A stretch of DNA of 64,000 nucleotides from Bacteroides reticulotermitis JCM 10512 (GCF_000517545.1 NZ_BAIV01000004.1:1-64000); one strand, 5' to 3'; shown: positions 35,919 to 46,879, counted from the stretch's first letter. Translations and numbers: made by a program. The notes: a model not told the origin generated them from the letters alone.

Positions 35919-35998
35919 GAAGTAAGGCAAAATACGTCAAAGTAAGACAAAGTAAAGCACAGTACGTATCAGTACGTACCGATACGTCAAAGTACGTA
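35919..35998. repeat. Array F, 10-bp period, TACGTA core
   Basis: Eight contiguous 10-bp units, for example aaagtaagac, acagtacgta, tcagtacgta, ccgatacgtc, aaagtacgta. The TACGTA palindrome is clearest in the last five. The period equals one helical turn, so the motif faces the same side of the DNA. It lies 220-300 bp upstream of the susC -7 box. Confidence 0.7.
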
Positions 35999-36222
35999 CC
36001 TGTAGACTTGTCATAGAGCGTATCTTTGCATTGTTTTGAAAGAGCAAGTCGTACAACTCGCACTTTGTTCGATGGAATGGTGCAAAATGGAAGATTGGTC
36101 GAAATATATCATCCACTTTTTGGGACTCTTTGGATTGTGTTAATAGTCTGAAATATAGGTGTTTATGTTTTTGGGTAATCCACTTATTCCCCCCTCATTT
36201 TCTAGCCGAACATATTTTCGAA

Positions 36223-36230
36223 TAAATTTG
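36223..36230 (+). promoter_or_regulatory. -7 promoter box of the PUL (susC)
   Basis: TAAATTTG, 76 bp upstream of the susC ATG. The leader contains a direct repeat CAGAGCAGTrCT at about 36243-36266. Confidence 0.5.
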
Positions 36231-36306
36231 TTCTAAGCTTCCAGAGCAGTACTCAGAGCAGTGCTGTGGGCGGAAACCTAATTATTAACTTTAAAACTTA
36301 GTACGC

Positions 36307-39300
36307 ATGAAAAAGAACAAGCGAAAAATCCTTTCGGGGAGTCGCAAGATTCTCTTCGCAATCTTAGCTATGATTTTCTCTTTGAGTGCATTTGCACAAC
36401 AGAACACTGCGTCGGGGCAAGTCTCAGACGCCCGTCAGGAACCGTTAATCGGGGTTAGTGTGCTGGAAAAAGGAACCACAAACGGGGGCATTACCGACAT
36501 AGACGGTAATTTCAAGCTCAACGTTAAACCCAATGCCACTTTAGTCTTTTCGTATGTAGGGTATAAATCACAAGAAGTGAAGGCAACTCTCCAGATGAAA
36601 GTAACACTTCAGGAAGATAGTGAAATGTTGGAAGAAGTAGTTGTTATCGGCTATGGTTCGGTGAAACGTAAAGACGTGACAACCGCCATTTCTACCGTAT
36701 CCACCAAAGATTTGGATATGCGGCCCATTGTTTCGGCCGGACAAGCCATTCAGGGTAAAGCAGCTGGAGTTTCGGTCATCAGTCCCAGTGGAAAGCCGGG
36801 AGAAGATATGTCGATCCGTGTGCGTGGTACTACTTCAATGAACGGAAGTAACGACCCGCTCTATGTAGTCGATGGTGTACCTGTGGATAACATCAAGTTC
36901 TTGGCTCCGAACGATATCGAGAATATGCAAATCTTGAAAGATGCCTCTTCGGCTGCTATTTACGGTTCGCGTGCGGCAAATGGTGTAATCCTGATTACGA
37001 CCAAAGCGGGTGCGGCCGGGAATGCTAAGATCTCGCTGACAGCCCAGTTCGGCATGAACAAGGTGGTTGATAAGATGTCGTCCTTAAACTCCGTGCAGTA
37101 TAAAGATTTGCAGGATGAAATCGGTATGGTATCGCTGCCCGACGGATTACCCGATCGCACCGACTGGTTCGATGAGGCGTATACCACCGGAACCACACAG
37201 AACTATCAAGTGGCTATTTCGAATGGTAACGAGAAGATGAAATACTATCTCTCCGCCGGTTATCTGAACGAGAAAGGTGTACTCGACATCTCGTATTACA
37301 AGCGTTACAACTTCCGTGTGAATCTGGAAAACCAAATTCGCAGCTGGTTGACGGTGGGTGCCAACATCTCTTATTCGGACTATTCCGGTAATGGTGGAGG
37401 AGCCATGGGCACCGGTGCGAACCGTGGTGGAGTAGTACTGGCAGTTATCAACACGCCGACCTTTGCTCCGGTATGGGATTCTCTCAATCCGGGTCAATAT
37501 TACAACAACTTCTACGGAGTCAACATCACCAGTCCGCTGGAGAATATGGCACGGTCCAAGAATAATAAAGACAAGGAAAACCGTTTGCTGGCTTCAGGCA
37601 ATGCCCTGTTTACGATACTTCCGGAGTTGAAGTTCAAGACGGCGCTTACGCTCGACCGACGGAGTGCGGTTAATACTACGTTCCTCGATCCGATTTCTAC
37701 CTCTTGGGGCCGTAACCAACATGGTGAAGCGTCCGATAATCGGAATACGAATACGGTTATAACCTTTGATAACGTGGCAACCTATAACAAAAGCTTCAAC
37801 CTACACGGGTTGGAAGTGATGGCCGGTTCATCATGGACCGATTCCGACTATTCAAACAGTTGGATCAACGGTTCGCATTACCGCAACGACCTCATACAGA
37901 CCTTGAACGCCGCCAATAAGATTGCATGGAACAATACCGGAACCGGTGCTTCGCAATGGGGTATCATGTCGTTCTTCGGTCGTGCGTCTTACAATTATGA
38001 CGGTAAATACTTGTTCACGGCCAACATCCGTGCCGATGGTTCTTCCAAGCTGCATCCCGATCATCGTTGGGGCGCTTTCCCTTCCTTCTCCGCTGCCTGG
38101 CGTATCTCTTCCGAGAAGTTTATGAAGAATCTGACGTGGATCGACGATTTGAAATTACGTGGTGGCTGGGGACAAACCGGTAACCAATCAGGTCTTAACG
38201 ATTACGCCTATCTGGAACGTTATAATATCGGACGTATCGAATGGTTCAAAGTAGGCGAGGCAGGTGATACAACCGATTATGCCAACGCTGTTCCAACCAT
38301 TACGCAAGCCAACCTGCGTACCCGTGACTTGACTTGGGAGACCACGACGCAGACCAATCTGGGGCTTGATCTAACCGTTTTGAACGGTCGGTTGACATTC
38401 AACATGGACTATTACTATAAGAAGACCAAGGACATGTTGATGAAAGTCGATCTACCTTATGGTGGGGCTGGTTCTAACCAGATCTCCCGTAATGAAGGTG
38501 AAATGACCAACAAAGGTTTCGAGTTCTCTGTCAGTTCGAAGAATTTCCGGGGAGGAGACTTTACCTGGGATACGGACTTCAACATCTCTTTCAATCGCAA
38601 TAAGTTGACGAAACTATCCTTGAAAAAGATCTATTATGATGCTAAAACAGCGGATGTAATCAATGATTATGTGGTACGCAATGAGCCCGGACGTGCTTTG
38701 GGAGGTTTCTTCGGTTACATCAGCGATGGTGTAGATCCCGAAACCGGTGAGCTGATGTATCGCGACCTAAGCGGAGATGGTAAGATCTCGACTTCCGACC
38801 GTACCTATATCGGTGATCCGAATCCTGACTTTACCTATGGTTTGACTAATGCGTTCTCTTGGAAAGGGTTCAACCTGAGCATCTTCATACAAGGTTCGTA
38901 TGGCAATGACATCTACAACGCCTCTCGCATTGAGACGGAAGGTATGTACGACGGAAAGAACCAGTCCACGCGTGTGTTGAACCGTTGGAAGATACCCGGA
39001 CAGATTACCGATGTGCCGAAAGCTAACTTTAAGATGTTGAACTCCACCTATTTCGTGGAAGATGGTAGCTACCTGCGGGTGAAAGATATTTCTTTATCGT
39101 ACAACTTCAGAGGGAAACTGTTGAAGAAATGGGGCATTAGCCGCCTGCAACCTTACTTCACCGCCACTAACCTGTTGACATGGACCAGCTATTCGGGCAT
39201 GGACCCGGAGGTGAACCAATGGGGTAACAGCGGAACGGTGCAAGGCATTGACTGGGGCACATACCCTCATGCTAAATCATACGTATTCGGTATTAATGTA

Positions 39301-39309
39301 GAATTCTAA
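36307..39309 (+). CDS. susC: SusC-like TonB-dependent glycan transporter
   Basis: 1000 residues. Signal peptide ending SLSAFAQQ, a carboxypeptidase-regulatory-like domain (GQVSDARQEPLIGVSVLEKG, FVGYKSQE-type end), TonB box region (LEEVVVIGYGSVKRKDVTTA), plug (IRVRGTTSMNGSNDPLYVVD) and a C-terminal 22-strand barrel ending in ...FGINVEF. It imports oligosaccharides captured by SusD, with energy from TonB. The SusD gene follows with a 4-base TAATG overlap or 15-bp gap. Substrate, from its neighbours, is most likely fungal beta-1,6-glucan. Confidence 0.95.
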   Translation: MKKNKRKILSGSRKILFAILAMIFSLSAFAQQNTASGQVSDARQEPLIGVSVLEKGTTNGGITDIDGNFKLNVKPNATLVFSYVGYKSQEVKATLQMKVTLQEDSEMLEEVVVIGYGSVKRKDVTTAISTVSTKDLDMRPIVSAGQAIQGKAAGVSVISPSGKPGEDMSIRVRGTTSMNGSNDPLYVVDGVPVDNIKFLAPNDIENMQILKDASSAAIYGSRAANGVILITTKAGAAGNAKISLTAQFGMNKVVDKMSSLNSVQYKDLQDEIGMVSLPDGLPDRTDWFDEAYTTGTTQNYQVAISNGNEKMKYYLSAGYLNEKGVLDISYYKRYNFRVNLENQIRSWLTVGANISYSDYSGNGGGAMGTGANRGGVVLAVINTPTFAPVWDSLNPGQYYNNFYGVNITSPLENMARSKNNKDKENRLLASGNALFTILPELKFKTALTLDRRSAVNTTFLDPISTSWGRNQHGEASDNRNTNTVITFDNVATYNKSFNLHGLEVMAGSSWTDSDYSNSWINGSHYRNDLIQTLNAANKIAWNNTGTGASQWGIMSFFGRASYNYDGKYLFTANIRADGSSKLHPDHRWGAFPSFSAAWRISSEKFMKNLTWIDDLKLRGGWGQTGNQSGLNDYAYLERYNIGRIEWFKVGEAGDTTDYANAVPTITQANLRTRDLTWETTTQTNLGLDLTVLNGRLTFNMDYYYKKTKDMLMKVDLPYGGAGSNQISRNEGEMTNKGFEFSVSSKNFRGGDFTWDTDFNISFNRNKLTKLSLKKIYYDAKTADVINDYVVRNEPGRALGGFFGYISDGVDPETGELMYRDLSGDGKISTSDRTYIGDPNPDFTYGLTNAFSWKGFNLSIFIQGSYGNDIYNASRIETEGMYDGKNQSTRVLNRWKIPGQITDVPKANFKMLNSTYFVEDGSYLRVKDISLSYNFRGKLLKKWGISRLQPYFTATNLLTWTSYSGMDPEVNQWGNSGTVQGIDWGTYPHAKSYVFGINVEF

Positions 39310-39323
39310 TGAAAGGAAAAACT

Positions 39324-40844
39324 ATGAAACTAAAATATATATTTTGCGGATTAACCTCCTGTTTCTTATTGGGACTTTCCTCCTGTTCCCTCGGTTATGA
39401 TCCGGTGGATACCTATTCCGATGTGACGGAAGGTGTAACAGAAACGGGTAAGAAGGTAGTCTTTAAAGACAAGGCTGCTGTTGAGAGTCATATGACTACA
39501 CTCTATAAGCAGATGCGCGACCGTCAGGAACACTGGTATGTCGATTTGTTGCTGATTGCCGATGCTCACGCTGATAATGCGTATGCAGGTACTACGGGTG
39601 CTGAGGTTGTACCTTTCGAGAATAATAGCATCGAAGGTTCTAACTCGGTGTTGGAACGCGACTGGAACCGTTATCTGGAAGATATAGCTCGCGCCAATCT
39701 CTTGATTACCAACATTGATCTGGTAACTGATAATGCGCTGACTACCGTTGAACGGGCACAGTATAAAGCCGAAGCGAAGATATTCCGGGCTATGATTATG
39801 TTCGACATGGTTCGTTTGTGGGGAGATTTCCCGGTGATCACGACTATTGCCGACGATATTACGGCGGAGAATATTGAAGAGGTATACGATCAATACTTCC
39901 CTCCGCAGAATACGGAGTTGGAAGCCTATCAGCAGATCGAAAAGGATTTGCTGGATGCCATCAAATCGGCACCGAACAATACACCGGGTAATAAAACCTT
40001 GTTTACCAAATCGGTAGCCCGTACCTTGCTGGCCAAGATCTATGCAGAGAAACCTTTACGCGACTATACAAAAGTAATTCAATATTGCGATGAACTGAAA
40101 GCCGATGGCTTCGAACTGGCTGATCATTACAGCGACCTGTTCGGAATGAATGCCGGAGTGACAGATATCAAGATGCGTAACACGAAAGAATCGATTCTGG
40201 AAGCTCAGTTCACAGCCGGATCAGGTAACTGGTGTACCTGGATGTTCGGACGTGACTTGGTGAATTGGAATACACAGTTCTCTTGGGCGAAGTGGGTTAC
40301 ACCATCGCGCGACCTGATCAATGCTTTTACGAAAGAGGGAGACAACACTCGCCTGAACGAATCTGTAGTCTATTATGCCTGTACCTGGAGCAACTATTAT
40401 CCTTCGGATCACTATGCGTTCATGTACAAATGTCGTTCGGCTTATAGCAGCTTGATCAAATACCGCTATGCCGATGTGTTATTGCTTAAAGCCGAAGCGT
40501 TGATTCTCAAGGAATCACCCGATTTAGGCGCGGCGGCCGACATCATCGATCAGATTCGGGAACGGGTAGATCTGGGTAAATTACCCACATCCGTTCGTCA
40601 GAACAAAGATGCCATGGTGAACGCATTGCTCAATGAACGACGTCTGGAGCTGGCTTTCGAAGGGCAACGGTGGTTCGACTTGGTTCGCCTCGACAAGGTT
40701 GAAGAGGTTATGAATGCAGTCTATGCGAAGGATAGCGGCCGTAAAGCGCAGGTGTATGCTTTCGGTAAGACTTCTTATCGCATGCCTATCCCACAGTCTA
40801 TCCTCGATGCGAATGATAAGATTCATCAGAATCCCGGATATTAA
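39324..40844 (+). CDS. susD: SusD-like surface glycan-binding lipoprotein
   Basis: About 506 residues. Lipoprotein signal MKLKYIFCGLTSCFLLGLSSC, then a SusD/RagB fold with the TPR-rich scaffold (YKAEAKIFRAMIMFDMVRLWGDFP) and the C-terminal LNERRLELAFEGQRWFDLVRL signature. It forms a lid over SusC and binds glycan. An ATG at 39309 overlaps the susC stop, but AAAGGAAA just before 39324 favours the later start. Confidence 0.94.
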   Translation: MKLKYIFCGLTSCFLLGLSSCSLGYDPVDTYSDVTEGVTETGKKVVFKDKAAVESHMTTLYKQMRDRQEHWYVDLLLIADAHADNAYAGTTGAEVVPFENNSIEGSNSVLERDWNRYLEDIARANLLITNIDLVTDNALTTVERAQYKAEAKIFRAMIMFDMVRLWGDFPVITTIADDITAENIEEVYDQYFPPQNTELEAYQQIEKDLLDAIKSAPNNTPGNKTLFTKSVARTLLAKIYAEKPLRDYTKVIQYCDELKADGFELADHYSDLFGMNAGVTDIKMRNTKESILEAQFTAGSGNWCTWMFGRDLVNWNTQFSWAKWVTPSRDLINAFTKEGDNTRLNESVVYYACTWSNYYPSDHYAFMYKCRSAYSSLIKYRYADVLLLKAEALILKESPDLGAAADIIDQIRERVDLGKLPTSVRQNKDAMVNALLNERRLELAFEGQRWFDLVRLDKVEEVMNAVYAKDSGRKAQVYAFGKTSYRMPIPQSILDANDKIHQNPGY

Positions 40845-40868
40845 TACTACGTAAGGAAACAGATAATT

Positions 40869-42365
40869 ATGAATATGATAAATATGAAAAATATAGCTTT
40901 GAGATTTTTAGGGTGCTTTGCGCTATTGGCTGCATGCAGTAACAGTGACGATGCCGAGAAACCGGTTGTTCCTGTTCCCACCGGAGATGTGACGATTTAT
41001 GCTACGACAACCAGTCTGACTCGCGACTTGACCCGAGATGCCGTTAATTTCAGTTCGAAAGATAACCTGGCACCTACAACGATCAGTCTGGATCCTACGG
41101 TACGCTATCAAACGATGGACGGCTTTGGAGCGGCTATTACAGGTTCCACCTGTTTCAACCTTTTCCAGATGAAGCCGGCAGACCGTCAGGCATTCCTAAC
41201 GGAAACCTTCTCGGATAAAGATGGATTCGGCTTTAGCTACATCCGCATCTCGATCGGTTGTTCGGACTTCTCATTGAGCGAATATACCTGTTGCGATACC
41301 AAAGGGATCGAAAACTTCGCCTTGCAGAGTGAAGAGAAGGAGTACATTCTTCCGATATTGAAAGATATTCTCAAAATCAATCCGTCCATCAAGATTATAG
41401 CAGCTCCCTGGACATCCCCGAAATGGATGAAGGTGAACAACCTGACCGATCTGGCACCACTGGATTCGTGGACGAACGGACAGTTGAACCCTGCCTACTA
41501 TCAGGACTATGCGACCTACTTCGTGAAGTGGATACAAGCATTTAAAGCTGAGGGGATTGATATCTATGCGGTAACTCCGCAGAACGAGCCGTTGAACCGT
41601 GCTAACTCCGCTTCGCTTTATATGAGCTGGGAAGAGCAACGGGACTTTGTGAAAACCGCTTTAGGCCCGAAGTTTAAAACTGCCGGACTGGCTACCAAGA
41701 TCTATGCGTTCGATCATAACTATAACTACGACAATATCGCATCGGAGCAGAACTATCCGGGTAAGATTTATGAAGACGAGGGTGCTTCGCAGTATGTAGT
41801 AGGAGCAGCTTATCACAACTATGGCGGCAACCGGGAAGAGTTGTTGAATATGCACGAAGCATATCCGAACAAAGAATTGCTGTTTACCGAAACATCGATC
41901 GGTACCTGGAATAGCGGACGCGACCTGTCTACACGACTGATGGAGGATATGAAGGAAGTAGCTTTGGGAACAGTCAACTATTGGAGTAAAGGGGTGATTG
42001 TATGGAACCTGATGCTCGACAACGACCGGGGTCCTAATCGCGAAGGTGGCTGCCAAACTTGCTATGGTGCGGTGGATATTAACAATAGTGACTATAAAAC
42101 GATCATCCGTAATTCGCACTATTACATCATCGCCCACCTGTCGACTGTTGTTAAACCGGGTGCGGTACGTATTGGTACCGGTGGTTATACGGATAGCGGA
42201 ATCACCTGTAGTGCATTCGAAAATACGGACGGAACGTACGCCTTTGTCTTGCTGAACAACAATGAGAAGGCAAAGAAGATAACCATCAGCGACGGCAAAC
42301 GCCATTTCGCTTATGATGTTCCGGGTAAATCAGTGACTTCATACCGTTGGGCGAAGTCGAAGTAA
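40869..42365 (+). CDS. GH30 endo-beta-1,6-glucanase (subfamily 3-like) lipoprotein
   Basis: 498 residues. Lipoprotein signal (LGCFALLAAC), then a GH30 (beta/alpha)8 barrel with side beta-sandwich: MDGFGAAITGSTCFNL near the start, acid/base Glu near 239 in AVTPQNEPLN and nucleophile Glu near 341 in LLFTETSIGTWN. GH30 members in this kind of PUL (BT3312 in B. thetaiotaomicron, from memory) cut internal beta-1,6-glucosyl bonds. It lies between susD and the surface binding protein. ATGs at codons 1, 3 and 6 are possible; AAGGAAA lies before the first. Confidence 0.88.
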   Translation: MNMINMKNIALRFLGCFALLAACSNSDDAEKPVVPVPTGDVTIYATTTSLTRDLTRDAVNFSSKDNLAPTTISLDPTVRYQTMDGFGAAITGSTCFNLFQMKPADRQAFLTETFSDKDGFGFSYIRISIGCSDFSLSEYTCCDTKGIENFALQSEEKEYILPILKDILKINPSIKIIAAPWTSPKWMKVNNLTDLAPLDSWTNGQLNPAYYQDYATYFVKWIQAFKAEGIDIYAVTPQNEPLNRANSASLYMSWEEQRDFVKTALGPKFKTAGLATKIYAFDHNYNYDNIASEQNYPGKIYEDEGASQYVVGAAYHNYGGNREELLNMHEAYPNKELLFTETSIGTWNSGRDLSTRLMEDMKEVALGTVNYWSKGVIVWNLMLDNDRGPNREGGCQTCYGAVDINNSDYKTIIRNSHYYIIAHLSTVVKPGAVRIGTGGYTDSGITCSAFENTDGTYAFVLLNNNEKAKKITISDGKRHFAYDVPGKSVTSYRWAKSK

Positions 42366-42387
42366 GAACCTTAAAACTATCAAGACA

Positions 42388-44397
42388 ATGAAAAATAGTA
42401 TCTATATCACATTGGCATTGGCAGGGTTGTTAAGCATGGGCTCATGCAACGACGACGATTTCCTGCCCGGCAACCCGAGTATGGAGATCCAAGCAGAGAA
42501 TGCGGATGCCCTTTTCGGCGATAGTCTGCCGTTTACCATTAAAGCATCGGATGTGGATGTACCTCTTTCTACGTTGAAAGCACGACTTTTCTATGGAGAA
42601 GAGATGGTTTCCGAAACAGTGATCCGTACCAAAACGAGCGGTTCCGATTATACGGGAAAGATATTCATTCCTTTCTATCCCAACATATCGAATGGAAAGG
42701 CTACATTGAAGTATGTTCTCCAGAATATAAACTTTACAACGACGGAGGTGGAGAAAGAACTCACCGTAGCACGTCCGGACTTCCCTTATCTGACGTTGGT
42801 CGATTCGGAAGGACACGAGCATCGGATGGATAAACAATCGCTTTACAACTATAGCGCAACGGGCGACTTCTCGCAGCAGATGAAAGCGTATATCAAGACT
42901 CCGAAAGTAGGAGCGCATGGCAATGAACTCACTTTCGGTTGGGAGAGTAATGCGATCACGATAGGCTCTACCACATCGATCCCGTTCTCCAGTACCGAGC
43001 CGGGAAGTTATAGCATCACCTTTAATACCTTTACCTACGAAGCGAGTCCGTTTGCCAAACTTCTACTCAATGGTAAGGAGATGGAATTGGTTGAAAATGA
43101 TATTTATACTCTCAAACTAGCCTTGAAACAGAACGACATCCTGACGTTTGAAGGCGTGTCTGGTTATGATGAGTGGTGGATCGACCCGGACTTCTTTGCT
43201 AAACAGGAAGATGGAACCTTGAAGTTCTTGCCGATTGACGGTAATTACCAAATTACGGCAAACGGGAAATTACAATACTTCTCCGCAATAACGTTGAAAG
43301 ATGGTAATCCGGCTAAGTTGCAGGATGATGGAAGCGGTGCTATCTGGGCTATTGGCGAAGGAATCGGCAAACCATCGACTGCGCAGCGCGAAGTGGGTTG
43401 GACGCCTGAAAACGGTCTTTGTATGCCGCAGCTTACTGCGAAGAAATACCAACTGACCTTTACGGCGGGTGTGTCTATGAAGACAAATGCCATCAACTTT
43501 AAGTTCTTCCACATCAATAAGTGGGACAACGGTGAGTTCAAGGGCGATGCTATCTCCACAACCAGCGAACTGGTTAAGATCAGCGAGTCCGGTAATATCG
43601 AACTTCAGACTGGGCAGAAGTTTGAAAGAGGAGGCGTCTACAAGTTTGTAGTCGATGTCACGAAAGGAAATACCAAAGCGGTACTCACTGTCGAGAAAGT
43701 GGGACAGGTCGAATTGCCGATGCCAGACATTACTGTCAACGGTGTGAAACTGGAAGATGGCGGGTCCGATCTATACCAGGCTCAATTTGCGTTGACACAG
43801 AATCAGGAACTCGGAGTTGTTGGAATTGAGGATTGGGCAGCATGGAAAGTCGATCCCGACTACCTGACCAAGACAGCGAGCAATACCTTGAAGTTCTTAC
43901 CGCTGGCGGGTAGTTACCGCATCATCGCCGATGCCGCGCATAAGTATTTCTCGGCTGTGCGTATGAATGGCAGTGCTACAGCCTCTTTGGGTGCAGACGG
44001 TCACGGAGCAATCTGGTTAATGGGATGGGGCGTAGGTTCGCCTTCGCTTGACTTCCAATTTGGCTGGAACTCCGGTCGCAACTATGGTTTGGCTGAAGTT
44101 GCTTCGAAAGTTTATCAGTTCACAGCTATTGCCGGACCAGAACAAGGCTCAACGATCGGACAGCGAATCCGGGCGGATTATGTAAGCTGCAAGTTCTTTT
44201 TCCAAGATGGTTGGGGCGAAGAGTTTTCCGGAACAAACGCTTTGACACTGACTACCGGCGCCAAGCTATATCTGGCCGATAAAGGTAATATAGAACTTGC
44301 TGACGGTGTACAGTTGACGGTAGGAGCTACGTATGTGATTACCGTGGATCTGACTGCCGGGAATGACAAAGGGGTACTTTCTGTGGTAAAGAAGTAA
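42388..44397 (+). CDS. Surface glycan-binding protein (SGBP) with internal duplication
   Basis: 669 residues. Lipoprotein signal ending LLSMGSC followed by acidic NDDD, typical of surface export. An N-terminal Ig-like segment precedes two homologous modules of about 200 residues. Module 1 has WWIDPDFFAKQEDGTLKFLP and GAIWAIGEGIGKPS; module 2 has AWKVDPDYLTKTASNTLKFL and GAIWLMGWGVGSPS. This matches the DUF5125/DUF5121-type binding protein in the beta-1,6-glucan PUL. The conserved Trp-rich faces are likely sugar-binding. No catalytic motif. It sits between GH30 and GH3 in the operon. Confidence 0.85.
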   Translation: MKNSIYITLALAGLLSMGSCNDDDFLPGNPSMEIQAENADALFGDSLPFTIKASDVDVPLSTLKARLFYGEEMVSETVIRTKTSGSDYTGKIFIPFYPNISNGKATLKYVLQNINFTTTEVEKELTVARPDFPYLTLVDSEGHEHRMDKQSLYNYSATGDFSQQMKAYIKTPKVGAHGNELTFGWESNAITIGSTTSIPFSSTEPGSYSITFNTFTYEASPFAKLLLNGKEMELVENDIYTLKLALKQNDILTFEGVSGYDEWWIDPDFFAKQEDGTLKFLPIDGNYQITANGKLQYFSAITLKDGNPAKLQDDGSGAIWAIGEGIGKPSTAQREVGWTPENGLCMPQLTAKKYQLTFTAGVSMKTNAINFKFFHINKWDNGEFKGDAISTTSELVKISESGNIELQTGQKFERGGVYKFVVDVTKGNTKAVLTVEKVGQVELPMPDITVNGVKLEDGGSDLYQAQFALTQNQELGVVGIEDWAAWKVDPDYLTKTASNTLKFLPLAGSYRIIADAAHKYFSAVRMNGSATASLGADGHGAIWLMGWGVGSPSLDFQFGWNSGRNYGLAEVASKVYQFTAIAGPEQGSTIGQRIRADYVSCKFFFQDGWGEEFSGTNALTLTTGAKLYLADKGNIELADGVQLTVGATYVITVDLTAGNDKGVLSVVKK

Positions 44398-44405
44398 AGA
44401 AACTA

Positions 44406-46663
44406 ATGACAATAGATATGAAGTTTAAAAGAATGTTATTGGGCTTCTCATTCTTGATAGGTGTGCCTGTGCTTGCACAGACACCAACCTATCAGGATGT
44501 CAGCAAGCCTATCGAAGAACGGGTAAAAGATGCGCTCAGCCGGATGACGCTTGAAGAGAAGATTGCCATGACACACGCACAGTCGAAATTCAGTTCACCG
44601 GGTGTTCCCCGATTGGGAATCCCCGAAGTATGGGCGACTGATGGGCCGCATGGAATTCGCCCGGAAGTGTTGTGGGATGAATGGGAGCAAGCAGGTTGGA
44701 CGAATGACTCTTGTATCGCCTTTCCTGCGCTGACCTGTCTGGCAGCGACGTGGAACCCCGAAGTATCTCACCTATATGGCAAAAGTATCGGTGAAGAGGC
44801 ACGTTACCGGAAGAAAGATATTCTGCTCGGTCCCGGGGTTAACATCTATCGCACTCCGTTGAATGGGCGTAATTTTGAATATATGGGCGAAGATCCGTAT
44901 CTATCCGCCACCATGGTGGTTCCTTACATCAAAGGAGTACAGGAGAACGGAGTAGCTGCCTGTGTGAAGCATTATGCACTGAATAATCAGGAATTCAAAC
45001 GTCATACGACCAATGTGAACCTGAGCGACCGCGCTCTTTATGAAATCTACCTGCCCGCCTTTAAAGCGGCTGTGCAAGAGGGTGGCACCTGGTCCATTAT
45101 GGGTTCCTATAATCTGTATCAGGGCATACACGCTTGCCACAACAAACGACTGCTTCAAGATATACTCCGTGACGAATGGGGATTTGACGGCGTAGTGGTT
45201 TCCGACTGGGGTGGTGTGCATGATACTGAGCAGGCTATATTCAACGGGTTGGATCTGGAGTTCGGTTCGTGGACAAACGGCCTTTCGGATGGTACACGAA
45301 GTGCTTACGATAACTACTACCTTGCAGACCCATACCTGAAGCTGATTCGGGAAGGGAAAGTGGGCACGAAAGAGCTCGATGAAAAGGTGGGTAATATTCT
45401 CCGTTTGATCTTCCGGACGTCGATGAATACGGGCAAACCGTTTGGTTCGTTGGGCTCACCCGAACACGGAAAGGCGGGACGTACGATTGGTGAAGAGGGA
45501 ATTGTCTTGTTGCAGAACACGAACAATCTACTGCCTATCGACTTGAACAAAGCGAAGACGATTGCCGTTGTCGGTGAGAATGCCATCAAGATGATGACCG
45601 TGGGTGGTGGAAGCTCTTCACTGAAAGTGAAATACGAGATATCTCCGTTGGACGGTTTGGTGCAGCGCATCGGCTCAAAAGCGAAGGTTGTATATGCTCG
45701 TGGTTATGTGGGCGACCCTACCGGTGAGTACAACGGTGTGAAATCCGGTCAGGATTTGAAAGACGATCGGTCGGAAGACGAACTCTTAGCTGAGGCTTTA
45801 GCAGCTGCTAAAACGGCGGATTATGTCATTTTCATCGGTGGACTAAACAAAAGTAACAACCAGGATTGTGAAGATACCGACCGGGCAGCCTTGGAATTAC
45901 CCTATGCACAAAACAGAGTTATCAATGAGTTGGCTAAAGTGAATAAGAACCTGATTGTAGTCAATATCTCCGGTAATGCGGTTGCCATGCCTTGGGTGAA
46001 GAGCGTTCCTGCCATTGTGCAAGGTTGGTATCTGGGATCAGAAGCAGGTACGGCACTTGCCTCCGTATTGGTTGGCGATGTAGCCCCATCGGGTAAACTA
46101 CCTTTTACTTTCCCCGTTCGGTTGGAAGATGTAGGCGCGCATAAGTTGGGCGAATATCCCGGAAATGCCGGTGAATTGGCACAGTCTACTCATGCGGGCG
46201 ATACGATTAATGAAACGTATCACGACGATATATACGTAGGCTATCGGTGGGCGGATAAAGAAAAGATCCAACCCCTCTTTCCCTTCGGACATGGATTGAG
46301 CTATACCACCTTTGCGTATGGCAAGCCGACAGCTGACAAGCAAACGATGACAGCCGATGCTACCATTACCTTTACCGTCACGGTGAAGAATACAGGTACT
46401 CGTGAAGGACAGGAAGTCGTTCAGCTTTATATCAGCGATAAGAAATCCTCTCTGCCCGTCCGGTGAAAGAGTTGAAAGGTTTCAAGAAAGTGAAACTCGC
46501 TCCCGGTGAAGAGCAAACTGTAACGCTGACAATTGATCAGAAGGCATTGAGCTACTTTGATGATGCCAAGCATGCGTGGATAGCCGAGCCGGGTAAGTTC
46601 GAAGCCTTGGTCGGAAGTTCCTCTAGAGATATAAAAGGGGCGGTTCCCTTTGAGTTGAGATAG
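44406..46663 (+). CDS. GH3 beta-glucosidase (one frameshift)
   Basis: About 752 residues after repair. Signal peptide (MLLGFSFLIGVPVLAQ), N-terminal GH3 barrel with substrate loop CVKHYALNNQEFKRH and nucleophile Asp near 267 in VVVSDWGGVHD, the C-terminal alpha/beta-sandwich, and a fibronectin-III-like end. The frame breaks at 46455-46457 (CCC for CCCC): KKSSLPRPVKELKGFKKVKL is the expected join. It would release glucose from beta-1,6-gluco-oligosaccharides in the periplasm. An alternative start at 44418 (MKFKRM) is equally good. A terminator follows. Confidence 0.9.
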
Positions 46664-46691
46664 GTCAGTTTTGTTTTAGGTAAAAAGGAAG

Positions 46692-46715
46692 AGGCAGCCC
46701 GTGTATGGGCTGCCT
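46692..46715 (+). terminator. PUL operon terminator after GH3
   Basis: Stem AGGCAGCCC / GGGCTGCCT with a 6-nt loop, followed by TTGTTGTTC. Confidence 0.75.
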
Positions 46716-46871
46716 TTGTTGTTCTTGCACTTTGCCTTGGGCAGTACTGATACTGTGTTGTTTTAGGAAACTTTTTCTTTATTCTGGATTAATGTAACCA
46801 ATAGTAAAGCATCTGTAACCTAGCAAATAGAAAAGCCCTGACGGAGTTGAGGCTCCTTTTCTTTATTCTTG

Positions 46872-46879
46872 TAACTTTG
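46872..46879 (+). promoter_or_regulatory. -7 promoter box of the GH35 gene
   Basis: TAACTTTG, 32 bp upstream of the GH35 start, so the gene has its own promoter after the operon terminator. Confidence 0.6.

Noticed and set aside
34909..36306. Mobile element or integrase remnant upstream of the PUL
   Set aside because: Direct repeats are present, but I found no transposase, integrase or tRNA end in any frame.
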